Assembly: GCA_019188245.1 (NCBI GenBank)
Contig: JAECZO010000052.1
Span: forward strand, 1 to 64,000
DNA from: Novymonas esmeraldas
Lineage: Eukaryota; Euglenozoa; Kinetoplastea; Trypanosomatida; Trypanosomatidae
Reading direction: 5' to 3'
DNA: 64,000 nt
In this document: positions 47,902-58,600 of the stretch, piece after piece
Layout of the letters: the number at the start of each line of letters is the position of its first letter
How positions within the stretch are numbered: position 1 is the first letter of the stretch
Made by a program: the position numbers and the translations under genes
Notes under the pieces: model-generated
Seen by the model: the letters and a program-made list of their open reading frames with translations, nothing else
Told to the model about the DNA's origin: nothing
Databases searched by the model: none

Positions 47902-49128
47902 TGTGTCTGTGTGTCTGTGTGCGTGTCCATCTCCAGTGTGCGCGTCTTTCAAGCCACCGTTAAAGTACAGCTCCAGTGAAGGTACATGCGACCCGTGCGG
48001 TCGAAGCTCCCCACACCCCCGCACTCACTCACAGGATAACCAGAGGAACACGAGACTCACACTCAAGGGGCTCAGTGCGCTGTGCGTCTGTCCGTGCTGG
48101 AACAGTCTACCGCTGCGGGGTGGCGTGAGAGGACATGCATGCTCTCCGTCTGTCATCCCTCTTTCCCTCCTCTTCTCTGATGCTATCGGTCAAAACCACA
48201 ACTCCCATTCCTGCCTCTGTCTCCTCTGCTTTCACGCAAATCGGAATGCCGATGAGCAGCACCCCCTTGAGAGTCTCTTTGGCGCCGCAACACCCACGTG
48301 CTCTCTCTCTGTCGCCCTCACACAGACACACACGCACAGACATTTCCCCCAACCTTCACACGCGTCACACACGTATCTTCCATCGTCTCCATCGCTGCGA
48401 ACACCTCTCCTTCTTTCCGTGTGTGTGTGTTGGCTTGTGCATTGGCGCCAACACGCTAGTGCAGCGCTCCGCTCATTTTTTTTTTTTTTTGTATCTCCAC
48501 CACGGAGATACAAGCGCCTCAGCTCCCCCTCTTTCATAGTGCCCTCGTTGCCTCTTATCTCATCGCGTATTTCTGCCTCGTCATTTTTTTTTTTTTTTCT
48601 TGGCTTCTGTGTCGTTATTAGTATTGGTGTGCGTGTGGGTGTGTGGGTGTGTTGGCTCACTCTCTCTCACGCCCCCTTCTCTCTCTCTGCTGTGCTCTAG
48701 ATCCTCTCTCTGCTGCTGCTACGTTTAGTGCCTCTCTTCAGCGTTGCTGTTTTCTTCTTCGTCTTTCTGCGGCAGCCGACCCACTTGCACGGTGGGGGCC
48801 TCTGAGGCGGTGTGGCAGAGAAGCTGTCATCCAGTGCTTCCCTTTTGCTTTTTTTTTTTTCTCTGTTGATGCCCTGCTGACGTCAGCTCGCAGCCCTGTA
48901 GCAGTCTCCGGTGTTCGTGACGTGTATTCTGGACTCAGACAGCTGAGAGAGTACGGGGACAGGTTCCCACTCCTTCTGCTGCTGCAGCTGCAGCCTGTGT
49001 GTGTGTGCGCCTCTCTCTGTCTCTCTCTCTGCGTCTTTCACCGCGCTTCTCCATCTCTCACTGAACGTGCGGTCTCCAGGCGGGGACAGAGAGAGGGCAC
49101 TCACAACGTCCCACCGCCGTCCTCAGCA
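45489..49128. other. Longest intergenic spacer (3.6 kb), no gene recognised
   Basis: No supportable gene. It holds oligo-A near 46407-46430 and 46475-46487, an A22 run at 47292-47313, a TG repeat of over 20 units at about 47853-47900, T-rich runs near 45975-45985, 48478-48490 and 48584-48598, and an unusually A/T-rich patch (GGTTATATATAAATATGTG, about 46173-46191). An in-phase extension of the next gene from about 48643 is leader-like. Size would allow one or two genes, so a lost gene or long 3' UTR is possible. Confidence 0.55.
49009..49126 (+). promoter_or_regulatory. Predicted trans-splice acceptor region for gene at 49129
   Basis: A CT-rich tract at 49012-49036 and further pyrimidines to about 49063 are followed by AGs at 49079-49080 and later, including 49125-49126 (CCTCAG) immediately before the ATG at 49129. 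Confidence 0.4.
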
Positions 49129-50478
49129 ATGCTCTCTGAAACAGACGGCAGCGACTTGGGCGACAGTGATCGGTGGATGTCGACGGCGGTGTCCGTGTCG
49201 CACCTCACGCAGCAGAGCGTGGCGGCGACGAGCGACCGATACGCGAGCGCGCCGCTGATGCCCCTGAGCCGGTTTAGCAGACCGGTTCCCCACACTGAGC
49301 TGCTCATCGTGGACACACCCCCGTCTGGCGGTGGTGGTGTTGGTGGTGTCGGGGCTGCTCACTACCGTCCGCCGGTGCTGCCGCAGCGCCTGCCCCTCGG
49401 GAGGAACGGCGCGCCACACGACGGAGCACGTGGAGAGCCGCTCTCCACTGGTGTGGCTGCAGCGACTCATGATCACACCCCAGGACGTCGGCCCGCCGCG
49501 CCGCAGCCTACACACTCGCCTGTTCCTCGGCAGACGTCTTTGGCGAGCGCAGGGTGCGCGAGCGACGCCTCGACGCTGACCACGAACCCCACCGAACAGT
49601 CCCTGCCCTACACGTGGACGGACAGCTACCTGGACGAGTCGCCGTCCACCACCAAGGCGCGCTGGATGCAGCAGCACACGTTCGGCCCGGTGCTGCAGTC
49701 TGAGGGGGGCGGCAGCAGCACCGTGTACTCCACCCCCAGCGCGCCATGCGAGGCGGAGGCGGTGTGGGGCGGCGTCTTGGCCCGCAACGCCGCCGCCCGC
49801 GAGTGTGAGGCGCAGCAGAGACAGCAGGACAGAGGCAGGACGGATGCGGTGCCGCAGCGACGCTTCGACTTGGCAGCGGCCGAGACCGGCGGCGCGGGTC
49901 TTGGACGCGACCGCTACCACGACTGCGACGACGTTGATTTTACCGGAAGTGAGTGCGGCACGCACGCCCCCACCGCCGTGGCCAAGTCTCTGTTTCTCTT
50001 GAACAGAGCCGGTGCCTCGGCCCTCACGAGCAACGCATCGACGATGATCGCCACTGTCCAGCAGCCACGGCGTGCAGTGCACATCGCGCCGGTTGAGAAG
50101 CATCTCGTGGTGCACGCATCCACGACGGGGACGGCGGTGAATGGTCCCCAGCGTGGGAGTGAGGCCCCCGGCGTAGGCAAGTCCGACCCGACGTTGTCAC
50201 TCACCGCGGCTGCCCTGACGCTCGATACATGTGTCTCGCCAGCGACGCGCGACATCGTTGCCGCGTCGTGTGCGCCGTCACTGCCGCCAACTGTGAACGC
50301 CACCAACGCGGCTGCCGCGCGGGTGAGTAGGCCATCCTCCTCGAACACAAGTCAGTGCACGAGCGATAGAATGATGGGTGAGAGCTACGGCGAGGTGGAC
50401 CAGAGCTGCCCGTACCTTCGCACCTCCCGTTGCGGCCCCCCACGCGGTCGGGTGTTGAAGCCGCTCTACGAGGACTGA
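49129..50478 (+). CDS. Disordered protein, function unknown
   Basis: A 449-residue protein without a recognised domain. Composition is rich in Ser, Thr, Ala, Pro and Gly. The N terminus (MLSETDGSDLGDSDRWMS) is acidic; a hydrophobic-polar stretch HTELLIVDTPP (about 50-60) is followed by a Gly/Val run. A segment PYTWTDSYLDESPSTTKARW (about 160-180) and HTFGPVLQSE look like short linear motifs. The C terminus is basic and Cys-containing (PYLRTSRCGPPRGRVLKPLY). No signal peptide or membrane helix. Codon use matches its neighbours and the competing frames are shorter or lack a start after the pyrimidine tract, so I believe the gene is real. It sits beside other disordered proteins of the same style, but no functional link can be shown. 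Confidence 0.7.
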   Translation: MLSETDGSDLGDSDRWMSTAVSVSHLTQQSVAATSDRYASAPLMPLSRFSRPVPHTELLIVDTPPSGGGGVGGVGAAHYRPPVLPQRLPLGRNGAPHDGARGEPLSTGVAAATHDHTPGRRPAAPQPTHSPVPRQTSLASAGCASDASTLTTNPTEQSLPYTWTDSYLDESPSTTKARWMQQHTFGPVLQSEGGGSSTVYSTPSAPCEAEAVWGGVLARNAAARECEAQQRQQDRGRTDAVPQRRFDLAAAETGGAGLGRDRYHDCDDVDFTGSECGTHAPTAVAKSLFLLNRAGASALTSNASTMIATVQQPRRAVHIAPVEKHLVVHASTTGTAVNGPQRGSEAPGVGKSDPTLSLTAAALTLDTCVSPATRDIVAASCAPSLPPTVNATNAAAARVSRPSSSNTSQCTSDRMMGESYGEVDQSCPYLRTSRCGPPRGRVLKPLYED

Positions 50479-52690
50479 CACTGCCCGCTGTTGGGGACCG
50501 AAACAGAGAGAGAAATAGAGACTCTGACACTACGGGGAGAGAGTGCGAGAGATGAAGCGAGGAAGACGGCGAGGAGAGTGTGTGAGCAGAGTTGTGCGTG
50601 TGTGCTTCGGTGATTGGACACTGCCGACGCACCGCTGCCAGTCTCTTCGAGGTCTCGCGTTTCCCGTCTTTCTTCCAGCCTCCATCTCCCGCCTCGCGTG
50701 CTGGAGCCTCGGTCAAGGACTAGAATGGGTGCTAGGTGGAAGATGCCCCCCGTGCACTCCTCCTCCTCCTACCGCCCCACCCCCATCACATCACTGTTTT
50801 TTTTTTTGTTTGTTTGTTTTGTGTGTTTGTGTGCTGCCTGCCAGCGCTCTGCTTGTTTTTTTTTTTTTGTGTGTGTGCGTGTGTGTTGGTCGCAGACGGC
50901 ACGCCTCCTGACGGCGTTGAAACAGGAGGAGGGCTGGAATGGAGGAGTAGGTGGCGGGTGAGAACCGAAGAGACGGTGGGAGGGACGTGCCCATGTTAGT
51001 CTCTTCTCAGCTGTTGTTGTTGTTGCCGCTCTCTGCATCGCTGCTGTGGTGTGTCCCCCTCCTCCACCATCCTCCCTTCTTCTTTTTGCGTGTCTGTGTC
51101 TGCTGTTCTCGGGTTCTTGCCCTGCTTGTCCACTCCTCCACTTTCCCACGGTGTCTACGCTCTCTGGTGAGTACATGTGTCAATGCGTTCCATGACGAGT
51201 GTGCTCTGTCGCCATTCTCTGTCGCCTCCCCCACCCACCTCTCTCGTGCACATAGACTGTGCGTTCTCCTCCCCACCTCTCCCCACCTCCTCCTCCTCGT
51301 CCCCGTTCCTTCTCCGTCGCGCCTTCCCTTGCACTGTCTCCCTGCATCGTCATGTATTGGCCTTCGCCTGTCTGTGTGTGTGTGTGTGTGTGTGAGTGTG
51401 TGTGTGTGTGTGGGTACCAGCAGAGGCCGTCCTCCTTGATGTTCTTCCACCTCTGCCTCCCCCTTTCTCCCCCTCTCCCACTCCTCCTCTTGTTGCACCG
51501 CCCACTCGTGGCGAGGACACCGGAGAGCGTACTGCATCCTCCCATTCCTGTGGATGCGTACAGGATAGATCAAAAGGAAAAAAAAGAAAAGAACAAAAGA
51601 CGTACTTCATCAGTGACAGGGATTCGCTTCTCTCCGTCTCCAGGACGAGGAGCAGACCAAGTGCAGAGCACCCCTCCCAGCAAATGGTACCGCCACTTCA
51701 CTTCATTCTTTCTCGTCACTTCTCTCACCGCACCGCGCCTCCCCTTCTACTCTCTGTGCTGTGGTGCGCTTCTGACCTCTTCATGTGAGTCACGACGCAA
51801 ACGGACTGCGCTGCCAGCGCGTCCATACCGCGACAGGACACACACACACACGTCCCTTCTCCCCTCCCTCCCCCCTCTCCTCCCTGACCTTTTGCACACA
51901 CGCACAGACACATACACACGCGTTGAAGTAGCGCTTGCGTGCTCCTTCGCACCGACACATTCGTGATTGAGACTCGTCACGTCGATACATAGATCCCAGA
52001 GTGATCTCTCGTGAGAGATCCCCCCTCCCACCTTCCCGTTGTTGTTTTTTGTCTTTGAGGCTCTACGCACACTTGCCATCTCTCCACACAGTCCTCTGCG
52101 ACTCTCTCTCTCTCTTTCCGTGGGTTCACACAGACGGAACCCGGTACACGTCAGATCGCAGTGGCAGTGCCACACACACAGACAGATACATTCTACAGAT
52201 ACAGGCACAATAGACTTCCTCCTTCTCCTCCTCCTTCTTTCTTTCTTCACGTCTGGACCCCCGTCGCTGCACTTTGTTAGATTGCTCCCGTTTCTCTCTT
52301 CTATTGTTTTTTTTCGTTTCGGTTCACCCTCCCCCTCCCCTCTTTGTGTGTGTGTATGTGTGTGTATTCGTGTGCTCTTCCCTCGCGAGCTGTGTCGACG
52401 GTGCCTTTGCGTGTCTGTCTCTGCGTCTGAGTGAGCGTGACGCTGGCACTTCACCTCGTGTTTTTCTTTCATCTGTCAAGGCTCCGCGAGAGTCTTGAAC
52501 TACCACCTCTCGCTTCTTCCTTTCCTTGCTCCTTCTCCTCCTCTTCCTCCTCCTCTCTCGCTCTCCTGAACACAGCAGTGGCACTGCTCTGCACGGTGTG
52601 GACGTCGCAGGCGCTTCTGCCCTTGTGAGTTTTCTCGCGTCGATCTTCCCTTCTGCCGTCCCCACTCTCAGCGTGTTGTTGTGGACATCC
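50479..52690. other. Intergenic spacer before giant repeat protein gene
   Basis: No gene seen. Contents: T-rich runs near 50797-50807 and 50857-50869, GT repeats near 50869-50886, 51375-51412 and 52344-52366, CA repeats near 51839-51852, a perfect 8-base inverted repeat at 52003-52020, and a long pyrimidine tract at 52503-52567. Open frames are low complexity. Confidence 0.6.
52503..52575 (+). promoter_or_regulatory. Predicted trans-splice acceptor for gene at 52691
   Basis: A 60-nt pyrimidine tract (CTCCTTCTCCTCCTCTTCC and neighbours, 52508-52567) is followed by AG at 52574-52575 (GAACACAG), 115 nt before the ATG at 52691. The tract also explains why an in-frame upstream extension reads as a false Leu-rich signal peptide. 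Confidence 0.55.
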
Positions 52691-55600
52691 ATGGCGTCGC
52701 CTGTCCGCCGCGTTGCACCGGCCTTCCCGCCGGCCAAGAACCTGCCCGAGGCCATGTCCCTCTGCAACACACCTCGCAAGGTCTTCAGTGCCGAGGTGAG
52801 CGCCGCGGAGGACACGGAGGCGCGCTCGAACACGTCCTCCCGCGTGTCCCCTGTGTCGCCCTCCCGGCTCTCCTCAGAGGTGTACTCCTCCAGCGCACAC
52901 AACGGGAGTCGGCAACGCAGCTCATCGAGTGAGGCATGCAGCAGCGCCACGCCTCTGGTGCTGACGGCCGCGGCTGCCACTCCCACCACCGCTGCAGCGA
53001 AGGCGGAGAAGACGGCGCAGAGGGCAGAGGAGACCGTGACGATCAGCGCCGTGCAGTACGAGATGGACTCCCCCGCCACCATCCGCACCCCACGCCCCAG
53101 GTCCCCTGCTCCAAGGCTCAGCAGTACGGCAGCGGTGACGGTCCTCCCACCGCCTCCCGCCGCCCCTGTCCGACCCACTGCGCCGACGTCGTTGCGCACG
53201 GCTCAGAGAGCGCACGCGGCAACGCGCGGCTCCGGCACCAACACGACGCAGTCGACCTCCTCCTCCTCCTTCAAGCCCCTCCGCAAGGACTTCGGGCAAC
53301 CGCCATCGGACCTCTTCTCGCTGGAGACGCCTAGCAGCCATCCAGCGCAGCAGAGCACCACCGTCTCGAGCCAGCGCGCACTTCCTGCCCGCTGTCGCGC
53401 AGACGTCGCGCCGCCGAAGGTGTCGCGGAAGCTCGAACAGAGCGACCTCAGCTCTGTCGCACGGTCGAACCCCCATCTCTCTGTCCTCGTGGACCTGCTG
53501 GACAAGAAGGTCTTCACAGAGGAACAGGTGCTGCTGGAGCTGGAAGCGATACGCAAGCGCTCCCTCCACACCTCCGCCCCCTTCAACAGGCGACTCCTGC
53601 CCATTCTGGCGTGGTACCTCCTGCGCGACAAGTTCGGCGACGACGCCGCCACCAAATATGTGGCGCTGCTCACGTCCCCGACCGCTGCGGGGCGGACACA
53701 CGACAGGGCCGCAGCGGCCACCACTGCCGGCGCCACGGCGATCGCCACCTTCCTTCCGCGCGTGAATGAGATACGGCGTGCGCGGCGGGAGGCGAAGGAG
53801 CAGAACCGCAAACACCCGAAGCACCTCTACACCATCACCCCTCCCACGTCCCCGACACAGACGGGGGCGCTGTCGAGCCGGCGTGGCGGTGGCGGAGATG
53901 CAACGCAGCGGACGCGGCCACGGCGTCGCACCGCCGCCTTCGACGCGCTGCAGGACGCGTCTGACCTCCCCACCGTGAGCACGACAAGCTTCTCCTCCTC
54001 GCAGTCGCCGACGTCACTCAGCCCGCAGCCCTCCGGCCACGTCGCCTCTCCGCTTCCGTATGACCGATTGCATGTGTACACCCGCAACGACGCCGTGCTC
54101 GACCGGCACCTGGCCAAGGCGGAGGACCGCTCCATCGTGGACGTGGTCGTGGACACCGCCGACCACCACGCACGCGCACGCAACGTGTTCGAGGTGGTGG
54201 AGGCGGACATCTCCTCCATCGTGGCGGAGCCCTCTGTCTTTCATGGGCCCGACTACACCCCGCCGGTCCCCACGCCGACGGCGCCAGAGACGCGCACCCC
54301 CGCCCCGCCCGCCTCGCCACACCACCACGCTGCCGCCCTCGGTGCAGCAACCGCACACAGTCGCCATGGGCTGCCGGAGCGCAGCAGTGGTCACGGGTCG
54401 GGGGCACTGGGGATGATGCCGAGCATGGCGGCCTTTAGCGCTATAGGACACGTTGGCGATGCCGATGCGGGGCTGAGTTTGTTCTACCAGGACTGCATCG
54501 TAGGCGAGGGTGCGCCGGGCGGCTGTGACCCGCCGCAGGCATCCCCGACAGTCGTCGCAGGGACCGGCACGACAGGACAGCAGCGGCGGTCCTCCTCCGC
54601 CGTCAACACTGTCCAACAGCTGCAGCAGCAGCAGCAGCAGCGGCAGAGGTCTGGCAAGGCCGGTGGTGTCGGTGCGTCCGCCTCTGAGCCGCCGTCTGCT
54701 CCCTCACCGTGCCTGTCGAACATCGTCGCCGTGACGGACGCGGGCGCCAGTGCGCAGGACACACTCGTGGCGGGTGAGCCGGCGGCGGTGTCGAACAACC
54801 GGCCACGTCGCTCGGATGCGGCGGTGCACTCTCGCGGCGTCAATCGTAACGACGGCGCCGACCACGACCGCGAGCACAAGAGCGCTGCACCTGGGGCTGG
54901 CGCTGTGTCGAAGACACTGCTGAGTACGATGGTGTTCTCCGCGGTGCAGGACGCTGGCGGTTCTCCTGACGGCGCTCACGAGACGGGTCGTGGTGCGTCG
55001 GCTGTGCGGGGTCCCGTGTCATCCTCGCTGTTGCCACCAGATGCCAGTGCAGTCGACATGTCTGCCTTCTCGTTGCTGGACCACACCGTCGACTCGAAGT
55101 ACCGGCGTGAGACACAACCTCAGCAGCAGCAGCAGCAGCAGAAGCGGCAGCGCTACTCCTATCTAAACGGCGCTGATGCATCAGTGAGCCGCACCGTCAC
55201 CGGGACGGATGGCTGCTACTCGATGCTGCTGCCGGATGCCTCCATGTCGACGCACAGACCAGGCCGCTCCCCGTGCCGCGGAAGTGTGACGGAGACCGAG
55301 AAGGACGGCACCCGACCGGCCAGCACGACCCAGACTGTCGCTGTAGATGCGAAGGGAGGACTGGCGCACCGCGAGTACGGCAGCCTCTTGGAGAGCCGCA
55401 TCGACACGGCGGCGACGAGCGCTGTCGACAGTCTCACAGAGGTGGTGAGTCGCAGCGGCGGAAGCACGACAGCTGAGAGACGGCGTCCGGAGTACAGTGC
55501 CTTTGGTGAGGGAGAGTCATCGGCGCTGCAGACGTCTGCGTGGGCCAGCGCACCCTCTGCCTCCCGCCGCTCGGCTCTTGACAGCCACGCGGAGACCTCC

Positions 55601-58600
55601 ACTGACGCCACAGCGAATTACAGCGTCTTTGATCAATCGACTGCCGCGGCGAACCGCACGAGTCAGAGCGCGCGCGGTGGGAGACGGCAGGCTGCCATGT
55701 CGGGCAGTGGAGTGAACTACAGTGGCTCGCAGACGGCGCGGAGTCGTGACGGGGCGACGCAGTCCAGCACTGCCACCGCAGACCGCAGTCGACGAGGCGG
55801 TGATGTGGCGTACAGCGCCTTCGACAGTCACTCCTGCGCCGGCAGATCGCCGCACTGCTCTGCGATCCACGACGCGTCGAACCAGTCCTACAATGGACGT
55901 GCTGGTGCGTCAGACTTTGGAAGTCTCCTGCGCACGCAGGTGGAGACTCTCGATGACACTAGCGGCGCTGCAGCCTACGGGTCTCTCATGGCTCCGTCCC
56001 CATGTGGACAGACGTCTGCCGATGACGACGATGCTGACCAGCGCAGCTACGGATCTGACAATAGAAGCGGTAGCGTCGCCTCGCCTCACACACAAACACA
56101 TGACGATCAGACAGGTGACGACTACTGCAGCAGCGCCTACGGTAGCCTCCTTCACGACGCGGCAACCCGCCCTCCTCTGACAAGCGAGGGAGGCGCGGTG
56201 GGATGCGCCACCACAACAACTCCATCACAGCGCCGCTCAACAACGCAAGTGCAGCGCAGCCTATCCGACGTCTTCGCAGCCGCCACCGAAGGAGGCTCTT
56301 CCGCCTCCACAGAACACACGCTTGACGCCAGCCGAACATCGATTCTGTCTCCGCACAGCCCTGTGCTGCTCCACCAGAGCTCAACGACCCAGTCACGTGG
56401 CGGCTACGGCAGCGTGATGGACAGCCGCCACAGCGCTGCTGCTGGTGAGGCGAGTGCCATGTCGCAGTCGCGTGGCGGCTACGGCAGTGTGATGGACAGC
56501 CGCCACAGCGCTGCTGCTGGTGAGGCGAGCGCCATATCCCAGTCGCGTGGTGGCTACGGCAGTGTGATGGACAGCCGCCACAGCGCTACCGCTGGTGAGG
56601 CGAGTGCCATGTCGCAGTCGCGTGGCGGCTACGGCAGTGTGATGGACAGCCGCCACAGCGCTACCGCCGGCGAGGCGAGCGCCATGTCGCAGTCGCGTGG
56701 CGGCTACGGCAGCGTGATGGACAGCCGCCACAGCGCTGCTGCTGGCGAGGCGAGTGCCATGTCCCAGTCGCGTGGCGGCTACGGCAGCGTGATGGACAGC
56801 CGCCACAGCGCTGCTGCTGGTGAGGCGAGCGCCATATCCCAGTCGCGTGGCGGCTACGGCAGCGTGATGGACAGCCGCCACAGCGCTGCTGCTGGCGAGG
56901 CGAGTGCCATGTCGCAGTCACGCGGTGGCTACGGCAGCGTGATGGACAGCCGCCACAGCGCTGCTGCTGGCGAGGCGAGTGCCATGTCCCAGTCGCGTGG
57001 CGGCTACGGCAGTGTGATGGACAGCCGCCACAGCGCTGCTGCTGGTGAGGCGAGTGCCATATCCCAGTCGCGTGGCGGCTACGGCAGCGTGATGGACAGC
57101 CGCCACAGCGCTACCGCCGGCGAGGCGAGTGCCATGTCGCAGTCACGCGGTGGTTACGGCAGCGTGATGGACAGCCGCCACAGCGCTGCTGCTGGCGAGG
57201 CGAGTGCCATGTCGCAGTCGCGTGGCGGCTACGGCAGCGTGATGGACAGCCGCCACAGCGCTGCTGCTGGCGAGGCGAGTGCCATGTCCCAGTCACGCGG
57301 CGGCTACGGACTGAGCTTTCATGATTCACGTGTCAGCACCACCAGTGCAGCTGAGCCTCGGTCTGCCACAGTGTTGAATGGTGTCGGGGATGAGGAGAGT
57401 GTCTCTGCCATTGCGGAAGTGTCGGACAGGCAGTCGAATGGCGGCTACAGCGTGCTGCTGCCAGGGATGGTGTCAGCGGTGTCGGCGGCAGAGACAGCGG
57501 AAGTCTCGCGAGTCGAGAAGACGTGGCGGGATACGTCAACGTCGGCGTCGTACTGGGGTGCCGGGTACAGAGACACGGCGACGCGGAGTTCTAGCTTGGA
57601 TGCGGAGGCGTTGGCCGAGGCGCTCGAGCGGCTGGGGGACGACCCCGTGTCGGGGCTGCGAGACAACAGCGCCTGCACCTTTGGAGAAGTCGGTTGTCGG
57701 TGCGCCACAGGGAAGTGCCTCCTCCACCAGACACAGCCAACGCAGCCGCCTGCGCCGCAGCCTGCGCCCCCGACTGACACGGCTGCACAGGCACAGCGCT
57801 TCGATCGCTCAGCTGCCCGTGAGAGGGCCGGCGCGACTGAGACAGCGCCTGTCGAGTCTGCGCAAGGCGGCGCGTCATCGTGCGTCCCTGCGTCGGCGGA
57901 CGCCTCCCGCGGTGGTCCACCGCCTCCACAGCCTCAGCCGGGGCACGCACGAGTGTGTAGCGCAGGGGCGAGTACGCGGCGCCACGGGACGCCAGTGCGA
58001 GTCGGCACCGGCTTCAACGTGCGCGTCTCCCCGACACCGCCACCGAGCAGCCACAGCGCCTCGCCGCACCCAACTCACCGAGAGTCCACCGAGGAGCATC
58101 ACAGCGGCGGCGACGGCGCGTCCACAGCGACGCCAGGCAGGGCGACAGCGTCACGCCGGCGCAACGATGCAGACGCGAGCTATGCTGGCTCAGCTCAAGA
58201 TGGCGACGGGTTCACGAGCCACGTCACCATCCTCACAGACCCACCGAGCAGCAAAGATGTGTCCGCCCACAACCTGCCGACCGGCGACCACAACAACCCC
58301 GGCGACACCAGCATCCGTCAGCTCCGGAGGCACCTCCGGCACGCCATGACTAGCGGCCACGCCGATCTCTCTGCGGTGGTCGTGGCACCGGTGTCGATCC
58401 TGCACAACTCCCCTGGGAACAGTCGCCTGCAGGAGCGGAGGACTGAGGACGCAGCGGCGCCGCCGTCGCCACACACGCGGTCTCTGGCCGAAGGTGCGAG
58501 TTTGGTGGGTGGTGTCACGATGCTGCGCCACGAGCACGGCGCGACGGATGTGCACCGCCAGACTTCTCCCCTTCCCGTGGCACCGGAGGCCACCGTCGTG

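Noticed and set aside
52526-52690. Leu-rich signal peptide extension of the giant protein
   Set aside because: The Leu run is the in-frame translation of a CTC/CTT pyrimidine tract preceding a likely splice acceptor, starts with a TTG, and is followed by an ATG at 52691 in good context.
56399-57298. CRISPR-like array
   Set aside because: Units are contiguous without spacers, encode protein in frame, and the genome is eukaryotic.
56393-57329. Minus-strand Ala/Val/His-rich repeat peptides opposite the 75-bp array
   Set aside because: They only mirror the coding minisatellite; a 75-bp unit divisible by three keeps all repeat frames periodic. No independent start context.
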